Shown in pieces: positions 27,717 to 36,432 of a stretch of 64,000 nucleotides of DNA. How positions within the stretch are numbered: position 1 is the stretch's first letter; every line of letters begins with the position of its first letter. The DNA lies in the NCBI RefSeq assembly GCF_026013605.1, contig NZ_JAPDPJ010000005.1, forward strand, positions 97,313 through 161,312, given 5' to 3'. Source of the stretch: Plebeiibacterium sediminum. Its GTDB lineage: Bacteria > Bacteroidota > Bacteroidia > Bacteroidales > Marinilabiliaceae. Below the pieces are notes generated by a model. The model was not told where the DNA came from. It ran no database searches and saw only the letters and a program-made list of their open reading frames with translations. A program made the position numbers and the translations under genes.

Positions 27717-29669
27717 TTACTTATTATCTATTGCAGAAAGTTGTTCTTCAACTTCCTTATTTATAAAGCTTATAAATTGTTCTATTTCCATTGAGCCCTG
27801 GTCTCCATCGCCTTGCTTACGCACAGATACTGAATTTGTTTCAGCTTCTTTTTCTCCTACGATAAGTAAGAAAGGAATCCTTTTAAGCTCATTATCACGT
27901 ATTTTACGACCAATCTTCTCGTTTCGGTCATCTAAAACGGTGCGAATATCGGAATTATTCAGGACATTTGAAACTTTTTTAGCGTAATCATTAAATTTTT
28001 CGCTAATTGGTAGAACTACCACTTGCTCAGGAGTTAACCATAACGGGAATTTTCCTGCGGTATGTTCTATTAATACGGCCACAAAACGTTCCATACTTCC
28101 GAATGGAGCTCTGTGAATCATTACGGGACGATGTTTTTCACCATCAGAGCCCATATACTCTAATTCAAAGCGCTCAGGTAAGTTATAGTCAACCTGAATG
28201 GTACCCAACTGCCATTTACGACCAATAGCATCACGAACCATAAAGTCTAATTTAGGACCGTAGAAGGCGGCTTCTCCATATTCAACTATGGTTTCCATGC
28301 CTCTTTCCTGACAAGCTTCAATAATGGCGCTTTCTGCTTTTTCCCAGTTTTCTTCGCTACCAATATATTTTTCTCTGTTTTCTTTATCTCTTAAAGAAAC
28401 CTGAGTAATAAAATCATTAAAGTCTAAAGCTTTAAAAATGTAAAGAATAATATCAATTACTTTTTTAAACTCATCTTTTAACTGATCCGGAGTACAGAAA
28501 ATATGTGCATCATCCTGAGTAAATCCTCTAACCCTGGTTAGTCCGTGTAACTCACCACTTTGCTCATAACGATAAACAGTACCAAATTCAGCCATACGAA
28601 TAGGTAAATCCTTGTATGAAACAGGTTTTACTTTGAATATCTCACAGTGGTGAGGACAGTTCATTGGTTTAAGTAAAAATTCTTCACCTTCAGCTGGTGT
28701 GTTGATGGGCTGGAATGAATCTTTACCATATTTTGCGTAGTGACCGGAAGTAACATAAAGTTCTTTGTTTCCAATGTGTGGAGTGATCACTTGCTGATAA
28801 CCATATTGTAATTGTACTTTCTTTAAAAAGTTCTCTAAACGTTCGCGAAGTTTAGCTCCTTTAGGTAACCATAAAGGTAAACCTTGTCCTACTCTTTGAG
28901 AAAAAGCAAAAAGTTCAAGTTCTTTACCAATTTTTCTATGATCACGTTTTTGAGCTTCCTCTAATCTAACAAGGTATTCGTCAAGCATTTTTTGTTTAGG
29001 GAATGTAATTGCATATACCCTTGTTAATTGCTTGCGGGTTTCGTCACCTCTCCAGTAGGCACCAGCAATACTTAACACTTTAACTGCCTTAATAGGTTCT
29101 GTTGAAGGTAAGTGTGGTCCTCTACATAAATCAGTAAATTCACCTTGCTTATAAAAAGTGATGGTGCCATCCTCAAGTTCATTAATTAACTCAAGTTTGT
29201 ATTCATCGCCTTTATCGTTGAAATATGAAAGCGCTTCAGCTTTGGTAACATCAGTGCGTACGTAAGCATTTTTCTGACGAGCCAATTCTTTCATTTTAGC
29301 TTCAATCTTTGGAATGTCAGCATCTCTAAGCACAACATCTTCGCCTGGATCAACATCGTAGTAAAATCCATTTTCAATAGAAGGGCCTATTCCAAACTTC
29401 ATTCCGGGGTATAAAGCTTCTAAAGCTTCTGCCATTAAGTGAGCCGAAGAGTGCCAAAATGCATGTTTTCCTTCTTCATCTTCCCACTTATAAAGTTTAA
29501 TGGAAGCATCTTCCGTTATTGGACGTGTAAGATCCCATGTTTGCTCATTCACTGAGATTGATAAAACTTCTTTTGCCAAACGAGGACTAATACTCTGGGC
29601 AATTTCCAAACCGGTAACTCCTGATTCGTACTCTCTTACACTATTATCTGGTAAGGTTATTTTAACCAT
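27717..29669 (-). CDS. thrS: Threonine--tRNA ligase
   Basis: A 650-residue class II ThrRS. The order is a TGS domain (residues 1-62), the editing domain with [17 protein letters not shown] and the [11 protein letters not shown] segment, the catalytic core with motif 2 ([20 protein letters not shown]) and zinc ligands including the Cys of [11 protein letters not shown], and the anticodon-binding domain (from about [15 protein letters not shown]). Full length and intact. It is the first gene of the operon with infC, rpmI and rplT; infC follows 37 bases after its stop. No T-box was recognised in the leader. Confidence 0.97.
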   Translation of the reverse strand: MVKITLPDNSVREYESGVTGLEIAQSISPRLAKEVLSISVNEQTWDLTRPITEDASIKLYKWEDEEGKHAFWHSSAHLMAEALEALYPGMKFGIGPSIENGFYYDVDPGEDVVLRDADIPKIEAKMKELARQKNAYVRTDVTKAEALSYFNDKGDEYKLELINELEDGTITFYKQGEFTDLCRGPHLPSTEPIKAVKVLSIAGAYWRGDETRKQLTRVYAITFPKQKMLDEYLVRLEEAQKRDHRKIGKELELFAFSQRVGQGLPLWLPKGAKLRERLENFLKKVQLQYGYQQVITPHIGNKELYVTSGHYAKYGKDSFQPINTPAEGEEFLLKPMNCPHHCEIFKVKPVSYKDLPIRMAEFGTVYRYEQSGELHGLTRVRGFTQDDAHIFCTPDQLKDEFKKVIDIILYIFKALDFNDFITQVSLRDKENREKYIGSEENWEKAESAIIEACQERGMETIVEYGEAAFYGPKLDFMVRDAIGRKWQLGTIQVDYNLPERFELEYMGSDGEKHRPVMIHRAPFGSMERFVAVLIEHTAGKFPLWLTPEQVVVLPISEKFNDYAKKVSNVLNNSDIRTVLDDRNEKIGRKIRDNELKRIPFLLIVGEKEAETNSVSVRKQGDGDQGSMEIEQFISFINKEVEEQLSAIDNK

Positions 29670-30058
29670 TTTAATATTAAATTTTAGACTTTGTAGAACT
29701 TAGATTATACGAACACCTAACTCCTTACAAAATCTTGTTGTTTACAAAATCGTAATAAAAAACACGCAAAGATAAATATATTTTATTACAAGCATTAGTA
29801 TACCCCAAAAGATAATTGGTAAAGATTGTTTTTAGTTGCTAAAATTTTCACTTCAACCTTTAATTAATGCTATTGAATTCAATAAAATATAAAAATATAG
29901 ATATCTAAATAATATATTTGTAAAACAAATCTATATTCGAAACGTTTCTTTAAGCAAAATGTATCCAATATAAATGCTTATGTCTTTAAGTATTATGGTG
30001 ATATTTAAATATGCGTTTCTAACTAACTTCTGGATACCGGTTTAATTTTAATACAATT
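29670..30058. other. Divergent intergenic region between thrS and the ApbE operon
   Basis: This AT-rich stretch of 389 bases is without a gene. It carries a likely thrS -7 element on the minus strand (29767-29774). On the plus strand TATATTTG at 29913-29920 also fits the -7 form but lies about 139 bases before the next gene and lacks a -33 partner. Confidence 0.4.
29767..29774 (-). promoter_or_regulatory. Probable -7 promoter element for the thrS operon
   Basis: Minus-strand TATCTTTG matches the Bacteroidota TAnnTTTG consensus exactly and would place the transcript start about 90 bases before thrS. No clear -33 TTTG at the standard distance was seen. Confidence 0.5.
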
Positions 30059-30496
30059 ATGAAAAGAAAATTAGCATTGATCATTGCTTTATTATGTGCT
30101 GTATTTATTGTTCATGGGCAGGATAAAGATCTTTCGATAGATCAGGCCAAAATTAAAGCTGCAAATGAAAATAAACGTATTCTGTTGGTATTTCAAGGCT
30201 CAGATTGGTGTGCGCCTTGTATCAAACTTGAAAAAGAAATATTGGATACCGAAGAATTTCTGAAAATTGCGGAAGAGCAGTTTGTAATATTAAAGGCCGA
30301 TTTTCCCCGGAGCAAAAAGAATAGGTTGTCTGATGAAAATCAAAAGCATAATGCTGCCTTAGCAGAAAAATATAATCAGAACGGATACTTTCCATATGTG
30401 GTTATTTTAAATGCAGAAGGAAATGTATTGGGGGCTATGGGATATAAAAAAATGACTCCGCAAGACTATTTTGATCAGTTAAATGCATTTAAATAG
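30059..30496 (+). CDS. Secreted thioredoxin-family protein
   Basis: A 145-residue thioredoxin-like protein with a signal peptide (cleavage near IVHGQ). The redox motif is WCAPC at about residues 51-55 (GSDWCAPCIKLEKEI), and the cis-proline region is YFPYVVIL. It resembles DUF255/thioredoxin_7-like periplasmic proteins. It is first of four tightly spaced genes: the ApbE gene starts 7 bases on. It likely handles thiols of exported partners, plausibly the Cys-rich mini-lipoprotein downstream. Confidence 0.85.
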   Translation: MKRKLALIIALLCAVFIVHGQDKDLSIDQAKIKAANENKRILLVFQGSDWCAPCIKLEKEILDTEEFLKIAEEQFVILKADFPRSKKNRLSDENQKHNAALAEKYNQNGYFPYVVILNAEGNVLGAMGYKKMTPQDYFDQLNAFK

Positions 30497-30502
30497 ATTG
30501 TT

Positions 30503-31504
30503 TTGAAAAAAATGTTTTTAACCATAGTAGCTGTTCTGATAGGGATTCAGGGGTTTGCAGATAATATATATAAGCAAACAACTAAGCTGATGGGTTGCCG
30601 GTTTGAAATTACGGTGGTTGCCCAAACGCAGGATCAGGGAAATCAGTTTATTCAACTGGCTATAGGTGAAATTTCGAGAATAGAAGACATGATTTCCTCA
30701 TGGGATGAAAATTCTGAAACGGCTCTTATTAACCGTAATGCCGGGATAAAACCAGTAGTTGTTAGTGGGGAGTTGATTCAGCTAATAGAGCGGTCTCTTA
30801 AAATCTCTAATCTGACAGATGGTGCATTTGATATTACTTATGCATCCATGGATAAAATATGGAAATTCGATGGCAGTATGACTGAAATGCCTTCGAAAGA
30901 ACAAATACAGCATTCTATAAGAAATGTTGATTTTCATAATATTATCATTAATAAAGAAAATCAAACTGTGTTTTTAAAAAATAAAGGAATGCGAATTGGA
31001 TTTGGAGCTATAGGGAAGGGGTATGCTGCCGACAGAGCAAAGGCATTGCTTCAAAAACAAGGTGTAACAGCCGGAATTATTAATGCATCAGGCGATTTGA
31101 ACACCTGGGGAACTCAACCTGACGGTAAAGACTGGATGGTAGCCATTGTGAATCCCTTAAATAAATCAAAAGTTTTTTCGTGGATGCCTGTTAAAAATAG
31201 TGCTGTAGTTACTTCTGGTAATTACGAAAACTTTGTAAAGTTTAATGGAGAAACTTATTCTCATATTATCAATCCAAAAACAGGATATCCAAGTAAAGGA
31301 ATTTTAAGCGTTACAATTTTTACAATGAATGCTGAGATTGCTGATGCCTTGGCAACATCAGTGTTTGTTATGGGAGTGGACGCAGGTTTAAATATGATTA
31401 ACCAATTGAACGGAGTTGAATGTATTATAGTGGATGACAACAGTAAAGTTATCAAGTCAGATAAAATTCAGCTTAGTCAGGAATCAAGTTTGATTAAAGA
31501 ATAA
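30503..31504 (+). CDS. apbE: FAD:protein FMN transferase
   Basis: A 333-residue ApbE-family flavin transferase, which attaches FMN covalently to Ser/Thr of exported proteins using FAD and Mg. Visible motifs are MGCRFEITVV, GFGAIGKGYAADRAKALL, INASGDLNTWG, TSGNYENF, YSHIINPKTGYP and the metal-binding ADALATSVFVMG. A signal peptide is present. The frame starts at TTG 30503 (MKKMFLTIV); ATG 30512 is the alternative, and I keep TTG because it supplies the basic residues before the hydrophobic core. No canonical NqrC- or RnfG-type target is adjacent. Confidence 0.92.
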   Translation: MKKMFLTIVAVLIGIQGFADNIYKQTTKLMGCRFEITVVAQTQDQGNQFIQLAIGEISRIEDMISSWDENSETALINRNAGIKPVVVSGELIQLIERSLKISNLTDGAFDITYASMDKIWKFDGSMTEMPSKEQIQHSIRNVDFHNIIINKENQTVFLKNKGMRIGFGAIGKGYAADRAKALLQKQGVTAGIINASGDLNTWGTQPDGKDWMVAIVNPLNKSKVFSWMPVKNSAVVTSGNYENFVKFNGETYSHIINPKTGYPSKGILSVTIFTMNAEIADALATSVFVMGVDAGLNMINQLNGVECIIVDDNSKVIKSDKIQLSQESSLIKE

Positions 31505-31508
31505 GAAT

Positions 31509-31721
31509 ATGAAGAAGATAGTATTGGTTGCACTATTAGTCATGGGTGCTATGAGCTCCTGCGTGGTGCTGAAAGAATATGAAAAAGTGAATATTAATGA
31601 CCCGGATATGGCATTAAGTGATAAGAAGTTTAAAAAGTTTGAAACGAATTATCAGGTCTATCGTGAAGGAGCATCCGGAGCTAATGGCGGAAAGTCTGGT
31701 GGTGGTTGCGGATGTAATTGA
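31509..31721 (+). CDS. DUF4266 mini-lipoprotein with GGGCGCN C-terminus
   Basis: A 70-residue lipoprotein (signal ending MSSC, lipid Cys18) whose mature part is only about 52 residues. It ends with Gly-rich REGASGANGGKSGGGCGCN, the hallmark of DUF4266, with Cys67 and Cys69 at the tip. Ser56-Gly57-Ala58 faintly recalls the S/T-G-A core of ApbE flavinylation sites, but this is not a proven match. It lies 4 bases after apbE and 27 before the DUF3570 gene. Function unknown; the Cys pair may bind metal or take part in thiol exchange with the upstream thioredoxin. Confidence 0.85.
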   Translation: MKKIVLVALLVMGAMSSCVVLKEYEKVNINDPDMALSDKKFKKFETNYQVYREGASGANGGKSGGGCGCN

Positions 31722-31748
31722 TGTGGTGTATAATTAATATTATAAAAA

Positions 31749-33161
31749 ATGAAGAACTTAATTGTATTGATATTATTATTGATCTCAGCTTCTGTTTATT
31801 CTCAATCTGATTCTACTTTTACATTTAAAAAGCGTGTACTTGAAAATACCGAAGTAGATATTTTATCAAGCTATTATAATCAGGAGGGCGATAATGCTTC
31901 TGTAATTGGAGGTATTGGAGATGAGAAAATTACAGATTTTACACCCAATATTATTGTCAGCATACCTCTAAATGATGATGATGTATTAACTGTTGATGTC
32001 GGATTTTCTACTTACACATCAGCTTCATCGAGTAATGTGAATCCGTTTGATAAATCGGGAGCTTCGCAAAATGCAAACAATGATATGACAGGTAGTCCCT
32101 GGGTGGCTTCGTCTGGTGCTTCACAAAAAGATACCTGGACCAATATATCAGGAAACTATTCTCACAGTTCTGATGACAGAAATAAATTATGGGATACGCA
32201 TGCTTCTTTTTCAAAGGAGTTTGATTATACCTCAATTGGTTTTGGAGGTGGATATACAAAGTTGTTTCATGAAAAAAATACGGAGATAAATGTAAAAGGT
32301 AGTTTGTATTTGGATACCTGGAAACCGGTTTATCCTTCAGAACTAATCTCTTATGATGACGTAAATGGCGATCTGTATCGAGGATTCTTTGCTAATGCAG
32401 ATATATTAAATCAACAGGGCATAGTTACTAATAAAAACAGTATCACTTGGGATCCGGTTAATTATTCAAAAGTTTCAGATAAGGGGCGGAATACTTATTC
32501 GTTATCGGTTTCTTTTTCTCAGATAATAAGTAGAAATGCACAGTTTTCACTGTTTTTTGACCTGGTACAGCAGAATGGCTGGCTGTCTAATCCTATGCAG
32601 CGGGTTTATTTTGCCGATAGAAGCAATTACTATATAGGTAACGCAGAAAGTATACCTGATTATGATACCAGAAAAAACAGGGATGTTTTTATGCTAGCTG
32701 ATGATATTGAGCGTTTGCCAGGTACTAGGTTTAAGATTCCGGTGGGAGCCAGATTTCATTATTTTATCAACGAATATTTAACTGTACGAACTTATTACAG
32801 GTATTACTACGATGATTGGGGAATTACATCAAATACTGTAAACGTTGAAATTCCGGTAAAAATATCGCAAAAGTTTACATTGTATCCGAGTTATCGTTAT
32901 TATAATCAGTCTGCAGCAGACTATTTTGCACCTTTTGATACACATCTCTCAACAAGTAAATATTATACATCTGATTATGATCTGTCGAAATTTAGTGCCG
33001 ATCAGTTTGGTTTTGGCATATCTTATACAGATATATTTACAAAGGCAAAAATTGGGAAGTTTGGATTGAAGAGTATTGATTTAAAGTATAATAACTATAA
33101 ACGAAATACAGGGTTAAAGGCTAATTTTGTGGCTTTTGGAGTGAAGTTCGTTAGAGAGTAA
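31749..33161 (+). CDS. DUF3570 beta-barrel-like secreted protein
   Basis: A 470-residue secreted protein (signal peptide cleaved near SVYSQ) rich in alternating aromatic/polar strands, Asn, Ser and Tyr. Family-like segments are EVDILSSYYNQEGDNASV, the Ser/Gly-rich loop GASQKDTWTNISGNYSH, and FKIPVGARFHYFINEYL. It ends in a barrel-closing strand, VAFGVKFVRE. The shape suggests an outer-membrane beta-barrel. It is the last gene of the thioredoxin/apbE/DUF4266 cluster, an association I recall as recurrent across phyla; its role is not established. Confidence 0.85.
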   Translation: MKNLIVLILLLISASVYSQSDSTFTFKKRVLENTEVDILSSYYNQEGDNASVIGGIGDEKITDFTPNIIVSIPLNDDDVLTVDVGFSTYTSASSSNVNPFDKSGASQNANNDMTGSPWVASSGASQKDTWTNISGNYSHSSDDRNKLWDTHASFSKEFDYTSIGFGGGYTKLFHEKNTEINVKGSLYLDTWKPVYPSELISYDDVNGDLYRGFFANADILNQQGIVTNKNSITWDPVNYSKVSDKGRNTYSLSVSFSQIISRNAQFSLFFDLVQQNGWLSNPMQRVYFADRSNYYIGNAESIPDYDTRKNRDVFMLADDIERLPGTRFKIPVGARFHYFINEYLTVRTYYRYYYDDWGITSNTVNVEIPVKISQKFTLYPSYRYYNQSAADYFAPFDTHLSTSKYYTSDYDLSKFSADQFGFGISYTDIFTKAKIGKFGLKSIDLKYNNYKRNTGLKANFVAFGVKFVRE

Positions 33162-33296
33162 AACTATAATGGCATAACATTTATAGTTTAAAAAACTACT
33201 TTCTTGAATTAGCACTAAAATTTGAATCCTAGTGTCTAATTATTAGCTTTGTTCGCGATAAAAGTTTCTTTAATTAGTAATAAGTATTATTTACAT

Positions 33297-35504
33297 ATGT
33301 ATCAATCAACAAAAAAATCAATAAAGAATATATTATTTTTTACTGCTTTTATTATTCCATTGTTTGTAACAGCTCAAAAAAAGACGGTTACACTAGAGGA
33401 CTTAAATAAATATGCAACATTCTACTCAAAATCCATTAGTGGTTTAAAATCTACTTCAGATGGAAATTATTACACAACACTTGAAGGCGGAAAGAAAATT
33501 GTAAGATATTCTTATTCCAGTGGCAAGCAGGATAAAGTAGTAATGAATCTTGAGGACATCAAGGATTGTCCGATTGATTATATCCAGGGGTATGAGTTCA
33601 ATAGTACAAATACCAGGATTCTTGTATATACTAATAGAGAAAATATTTACAGAAGAACCTATAAAGCAAACTATTATATATACGATATAAAAAGAAAAGA
33701 GATTAAACCTTTGTCGGAAGAAGGAAAGCAACAAGCAGCAATCTTTTCACCAGACGGAAATATGGTGGCTTTTGTAAAAGATAATGATGTTTATATTCAT
33801 AAAATATTGTTTGGAACAGAAGCCAGAGTAACAAATGACGGAGAATTTAATAAAATCATTAATGGTGTTCCGGATTGGGTTTATGAAGAGGAGTTTGAAT
33901 TTAACAGAGCAATGGAATGGTCGCCCAATAGTATGGAACTGGCTTACCTGCGATTTGATGAGTCAAATGTAAAGCAATATAAGTTTCCTCTTTATAAAGG
34001 AAGTCACCCAACTCAAGAAGAGTATGCTTTATACCCGGGAGAATATAAATTTAAATATCCTAAAGCGGGTGAAGATAACTCTAAGGTAGAAGTGAAAGTT
34101 TTTCATGTAAAAAACAGGACTACCAAAACCATGGCCATTGAAGGAGAAGATTATTATATTCCCCGAATCAGATGGACTTACGAAGATGGTAAGCTTGGAA
34201 TTTTAAAACTGAACAGGTTGCAAAATCAATTCGACTTATTGATTGCAAACACAGCTTCAACTCTTACAAAGAGCGTTTTTACACATAGAAATGATTATTA
34301 TATCGCTGAAGATGTATTGGATAATCTAACATTCCTTCCGGGAGGAGATTACTTTGTTTATGTAGGTGAAATGGATGGTTATAACCATATTCACTTGTAT
34401 ACAATGGCTGGTATGAAAGTTAGACAACTAACCAAAGGCGATTGGGATGTAACGGAATTTTATGGTTATGATGCCAATAAAAAGTTAATCTATTATCAGG
34501 CAGCTAAAGTTGCGCCTATGCAACGCGAAATTTATGCAGTTAGTCTGGATGCTAAAAAGAATTATACACTAAGTACAGAACAAGGAACCAATAGTGCTCA
34601 ATTTAGTGCAACTTACAAGTATTATGTAAATAACTATTCGAGTACAACTACGCCTCCTAAATATACATTGCATGACCAGTCAGGAAAGCAGTTAAGAACT
34701 TTAGAAGATAACTCTGCTTTAGAAACCAAATTAAAGGCTTATGAAATTTCTCCTAAGGAGTTTTTTACATTTAAAACCAGCGAAGGTGTTGAGTTGAATG
34801 GATGGATGGTTAAACCATTGAATTTTGATGCATCAAAGCAATACCCTGTTTTAATGACTCAGTATAGCGGTCCTAACTCTCAGGAAGTTTTGGATAGATG
34901 GTCTATCGGTTGGGAGCAATATCTGGCTTCTCAGGGATATCTTGTTGCTTGTGTAGATCCAAGAGGAACAGGAGCACGAGGTGAAGAATTCAGAAAGTGC
35001 ACTTACATGAAATTAGGTAAGTATGAGTCAGATGATCAGATTGAGGCGGCAAAATATTTAGGTACTTTATCATATACTGATGCTTCAAGAATCGCGATAT
35101 GGGGATGGAGTTATGGAGGTTTCATGAGTTGTAGTTGTTTGGGTAAAGGTAATGGCGTATTTAAAGTGGGTATTGCTGTAGCTCCGGTTACTAACTGGCG
35201 TTATTACGATAGTGTTTACACCGAAAGATATATGCGTAAACCTCAGGAAAATCCTAAAGGTTATGATGAAAACTCTCCAATAAATATGGCTCAGGATTTA
35301 TCCGGCAGATTATTTATCATTCATGGTTCTGCCGACGATAATGTGCATTATCAAAATACGGTTGAGTATGTAGAGCAGTTAATTCAGGCAGGAAAACAAT
35401 TTGATATGTTTGTTTATCCAAATAGAAATCACAGTATATACGGAGGAAACACAAGAATGCATCTTTATCAGATGATGAGTGATTATTTAAAAAGAAATCT
35501 ATAA
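33297..35504 (+). CDS. Dipeptidyl peptidase IV (S9B prolyl oligopeptidase family)
   Basis: A 735-residue secreted serine peptidase that removes X-Pro dipeptides. An N-terminal signal peptide, a beta-propeller (about residues 100-450; the substrate-binding Glu-Glu in VPDWVYEEEFEFNRAM is present) and an alpha/beta hydrolase domain follow one another. The triad is Ser in WGWSYGGFMSC, Asp in HGSADDNVHYQ and His in PNRNHSIYGG. The frame opens at TTG 33249, but ATG 33297 leaves a normal signal peptide (ILFFTAFIIPLFVTAQ). It is a single gene with a strong terminator. Confidence 0.95.
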   Translation: MYQSTKKSIKNILFFTAFIIPLFVTAQKKTVTLEDLNKYATFYSKSISGLKSTSDGNYYTTLEGGKKIVRYSYSSGKQDKVVMNLEDIKDCPIDYIQGYEFNSTNTRILVYTNRENIYRRTYKANYYIYDIKRKEIKPLSEEGKQQAAIFSPDGNMVAFVKDNDVYIHKILFGTEARVTNDGEFNKIINGVPDWVYEEEFEFNRAMEWSPNSMELAYLRFDESNVKQYKFPLYKGSHPTQEEYALYPGEYKFKYPKAGEDNSKVEVKVFHVKNRTTKTMAIEGEDYYIPRIRWTYEDGKLGILKLNRLQNQFDLLIANTASTLTKSVFTHRNDYYIAEDVLDNLTFLPGGDYFVYVGEMDGYNHIHLYTMAGMKVRQLTKGDWDVTEFYGYDANKKLIYYQAAKVAPMQREIYAVSLDAKKNYTLSTEQGTNSAQFSATYKYYVNNYSSTTTPPKYTLHDQSGKQLRTLEDNSALETKLKAYEISPKEFFTFKTSEGVELNGWMVKPLNFDASKQYPVLMTQYSGPNSQEVLDRWSIGWEQYLASQGYLVACVDPRGTGARGEEFRKCTYMKLGKYESDDQIEAAKYLGTLSYTDASRIAIWGWSYGGFMSCSCLGKGNGVFKVGIAVAPVTNWRYYDSVYTERYMRKPQENPKGYDENSPINMAQDLSGRLFIIHGSADDNVHYQNTVEYVEQLIQAGKQFDMFVYPNRNHSIYGGNTRMHLYQMMSDYLKRNL

Positions 35505-35539
35505 TATATATTTAGGCTTCAGTTTTTTTCAATATCAGA

Positions 35540-35586
35540 AAACCTTATCATTTTACGGTTATTAATGTAAAATGATAAGGTTTTTG
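35540..35586 (+). terminator. Strong rho-independent terminator after DPP-IV
   Basis: AAACCTTATCATTTTAC pairs perfectly with GTAAAATGATAAGGTTT, a 17-bp stem, and is followed by a T-rich tail. Confidence 0.88.
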
Positions 35587-35720
35587 TTTTAATTCCTATC
35601 TTTACTATTATCAATGTTTCGTTATGGTTATGCAAACCTAAATGTGTTTTGTATCTCGTGAGTAAAAACATTGAAAATCAATTCTCATCAGTTGAGCAAT
35701 TAATATAAAAAACATTCATT

Positions 35721-36353
35721 TTGCATCTTTTTAAATATCTAGCGGTTTTTTATTTGTTCTTTTGTTTTGTCAATTCGCAGGCACAGGAAACCTCAATACA
35801 GAGCAAAGAATATGGTTTTTTTTATGAGCAATATTATGCCATGAAAAATGATACTTCCATAAGGCATGGCAGATACTACAGGAAATATAAAGGTTATGTT
35901 ATTGAGCGGGGAACTTATAAAGATGGGCATAAAAGTGGGAGATGGGCTTATTTTTCATTAAATGGTATATTTGAGTTTGAATATGATTACAATACTCAAA
36001 AGGTTACCAAAATAGCAAACCGGCAAACTCCTGATGAATACTTTGAAACACCGGTTTTTTTTGAAGGAAGTCCTATCATCCCGTATGTATATATAGTAAA
36101 TCATATTGATTATCCACAGGTAGCTAAAAACCAGGATGTAAAAGGACGGGTTACATTGGCAGTTAGTGTGGATAGTACTGGCCGCCCGGTACAATTGCGA
36201 ATTATAAAAAAACTTCATCCCTTGCTGGATCGTGAGGTTTTAAAAGTTGCAAAAACATTCCCTCAGTCGTGGAACTGGATTCCTGCAACCTACAACGGAC
36301 AAAATGTAAGTAACGAATATCATATCGATATTGAGTTTGAGTTGGTAGAATAA
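35721..36353 (+). CDS. TonB-like C-terminal domain protein with MORN-like repeats
   Basis: A 210-residue secreted protein. After a signal peptide (to about NSQAQ) comes a MORN/toxin-like strand pair (RHGRYYRKYKGYVIERGTYK, then GHKSGRWAYFSLNG), then a TonB C-terminal domain (YPQVAKNQDVKGRVTLAV, VDSTGRPVQLRII, LLDREVLKVAKTFP, WIPATYNGQNV). It starts at TTG 35721. It lacks the long Pro-rich spanner of classical TonB, so it more likely acts as an isolated periplasmic TonB-like domain than as an energy transducer. It is 79 bases upstream of argS. Confidence 0.82.
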   Translation: MHLFKYLAVFYLFFCFVNSQAQETSIQSKEYGFFYEQYYAMKNDTSIRHGRYYRKYKGYVIERGTYKDGHKSGRWAYFSLNGIFEFEYDYNTQKVTKIANRQTPDEYFETPVFFEGSPIIPYVYIVNHIDYPQVAKNQDVKGRVTLAVSVDSTGRPVQLRIIKKLHPLLDREVLKVAKTFPQSWNWIPATYNGQNVSNEYHIDIEFELVE

Positions 36354-36386
36354 TACTTGTTCTATATCGCATTCGCATAACTTTTT

Positions 36387-36394
36387 TATCTTTG
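36387..36394 (+). promoter_or_regulatory. -7 promoter element for argS
   Basis: TATCTTTG, an exact TAnnTTTG element, 38 bases before the argS start codon. No well-spaced -33 element was found. Confidence 0.55.
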
Positions 36395-36432
36395 CACTTT
36401 CATTTGTAATATAAAGCAGAATAACAGCAGTT

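Noticed and set aside
29670..30058. Possible T-box or other leader control of thrS
   Set aside because: No specifier-loop or T-box sequence was visible; only a -7 promoter element was found.
35721..36353. Classical TonB energy transducer
   Set aside because: It has a cleavable signal peptide and lacks the Pro-rich spanner; only the C-terminal domain is TonB-like.
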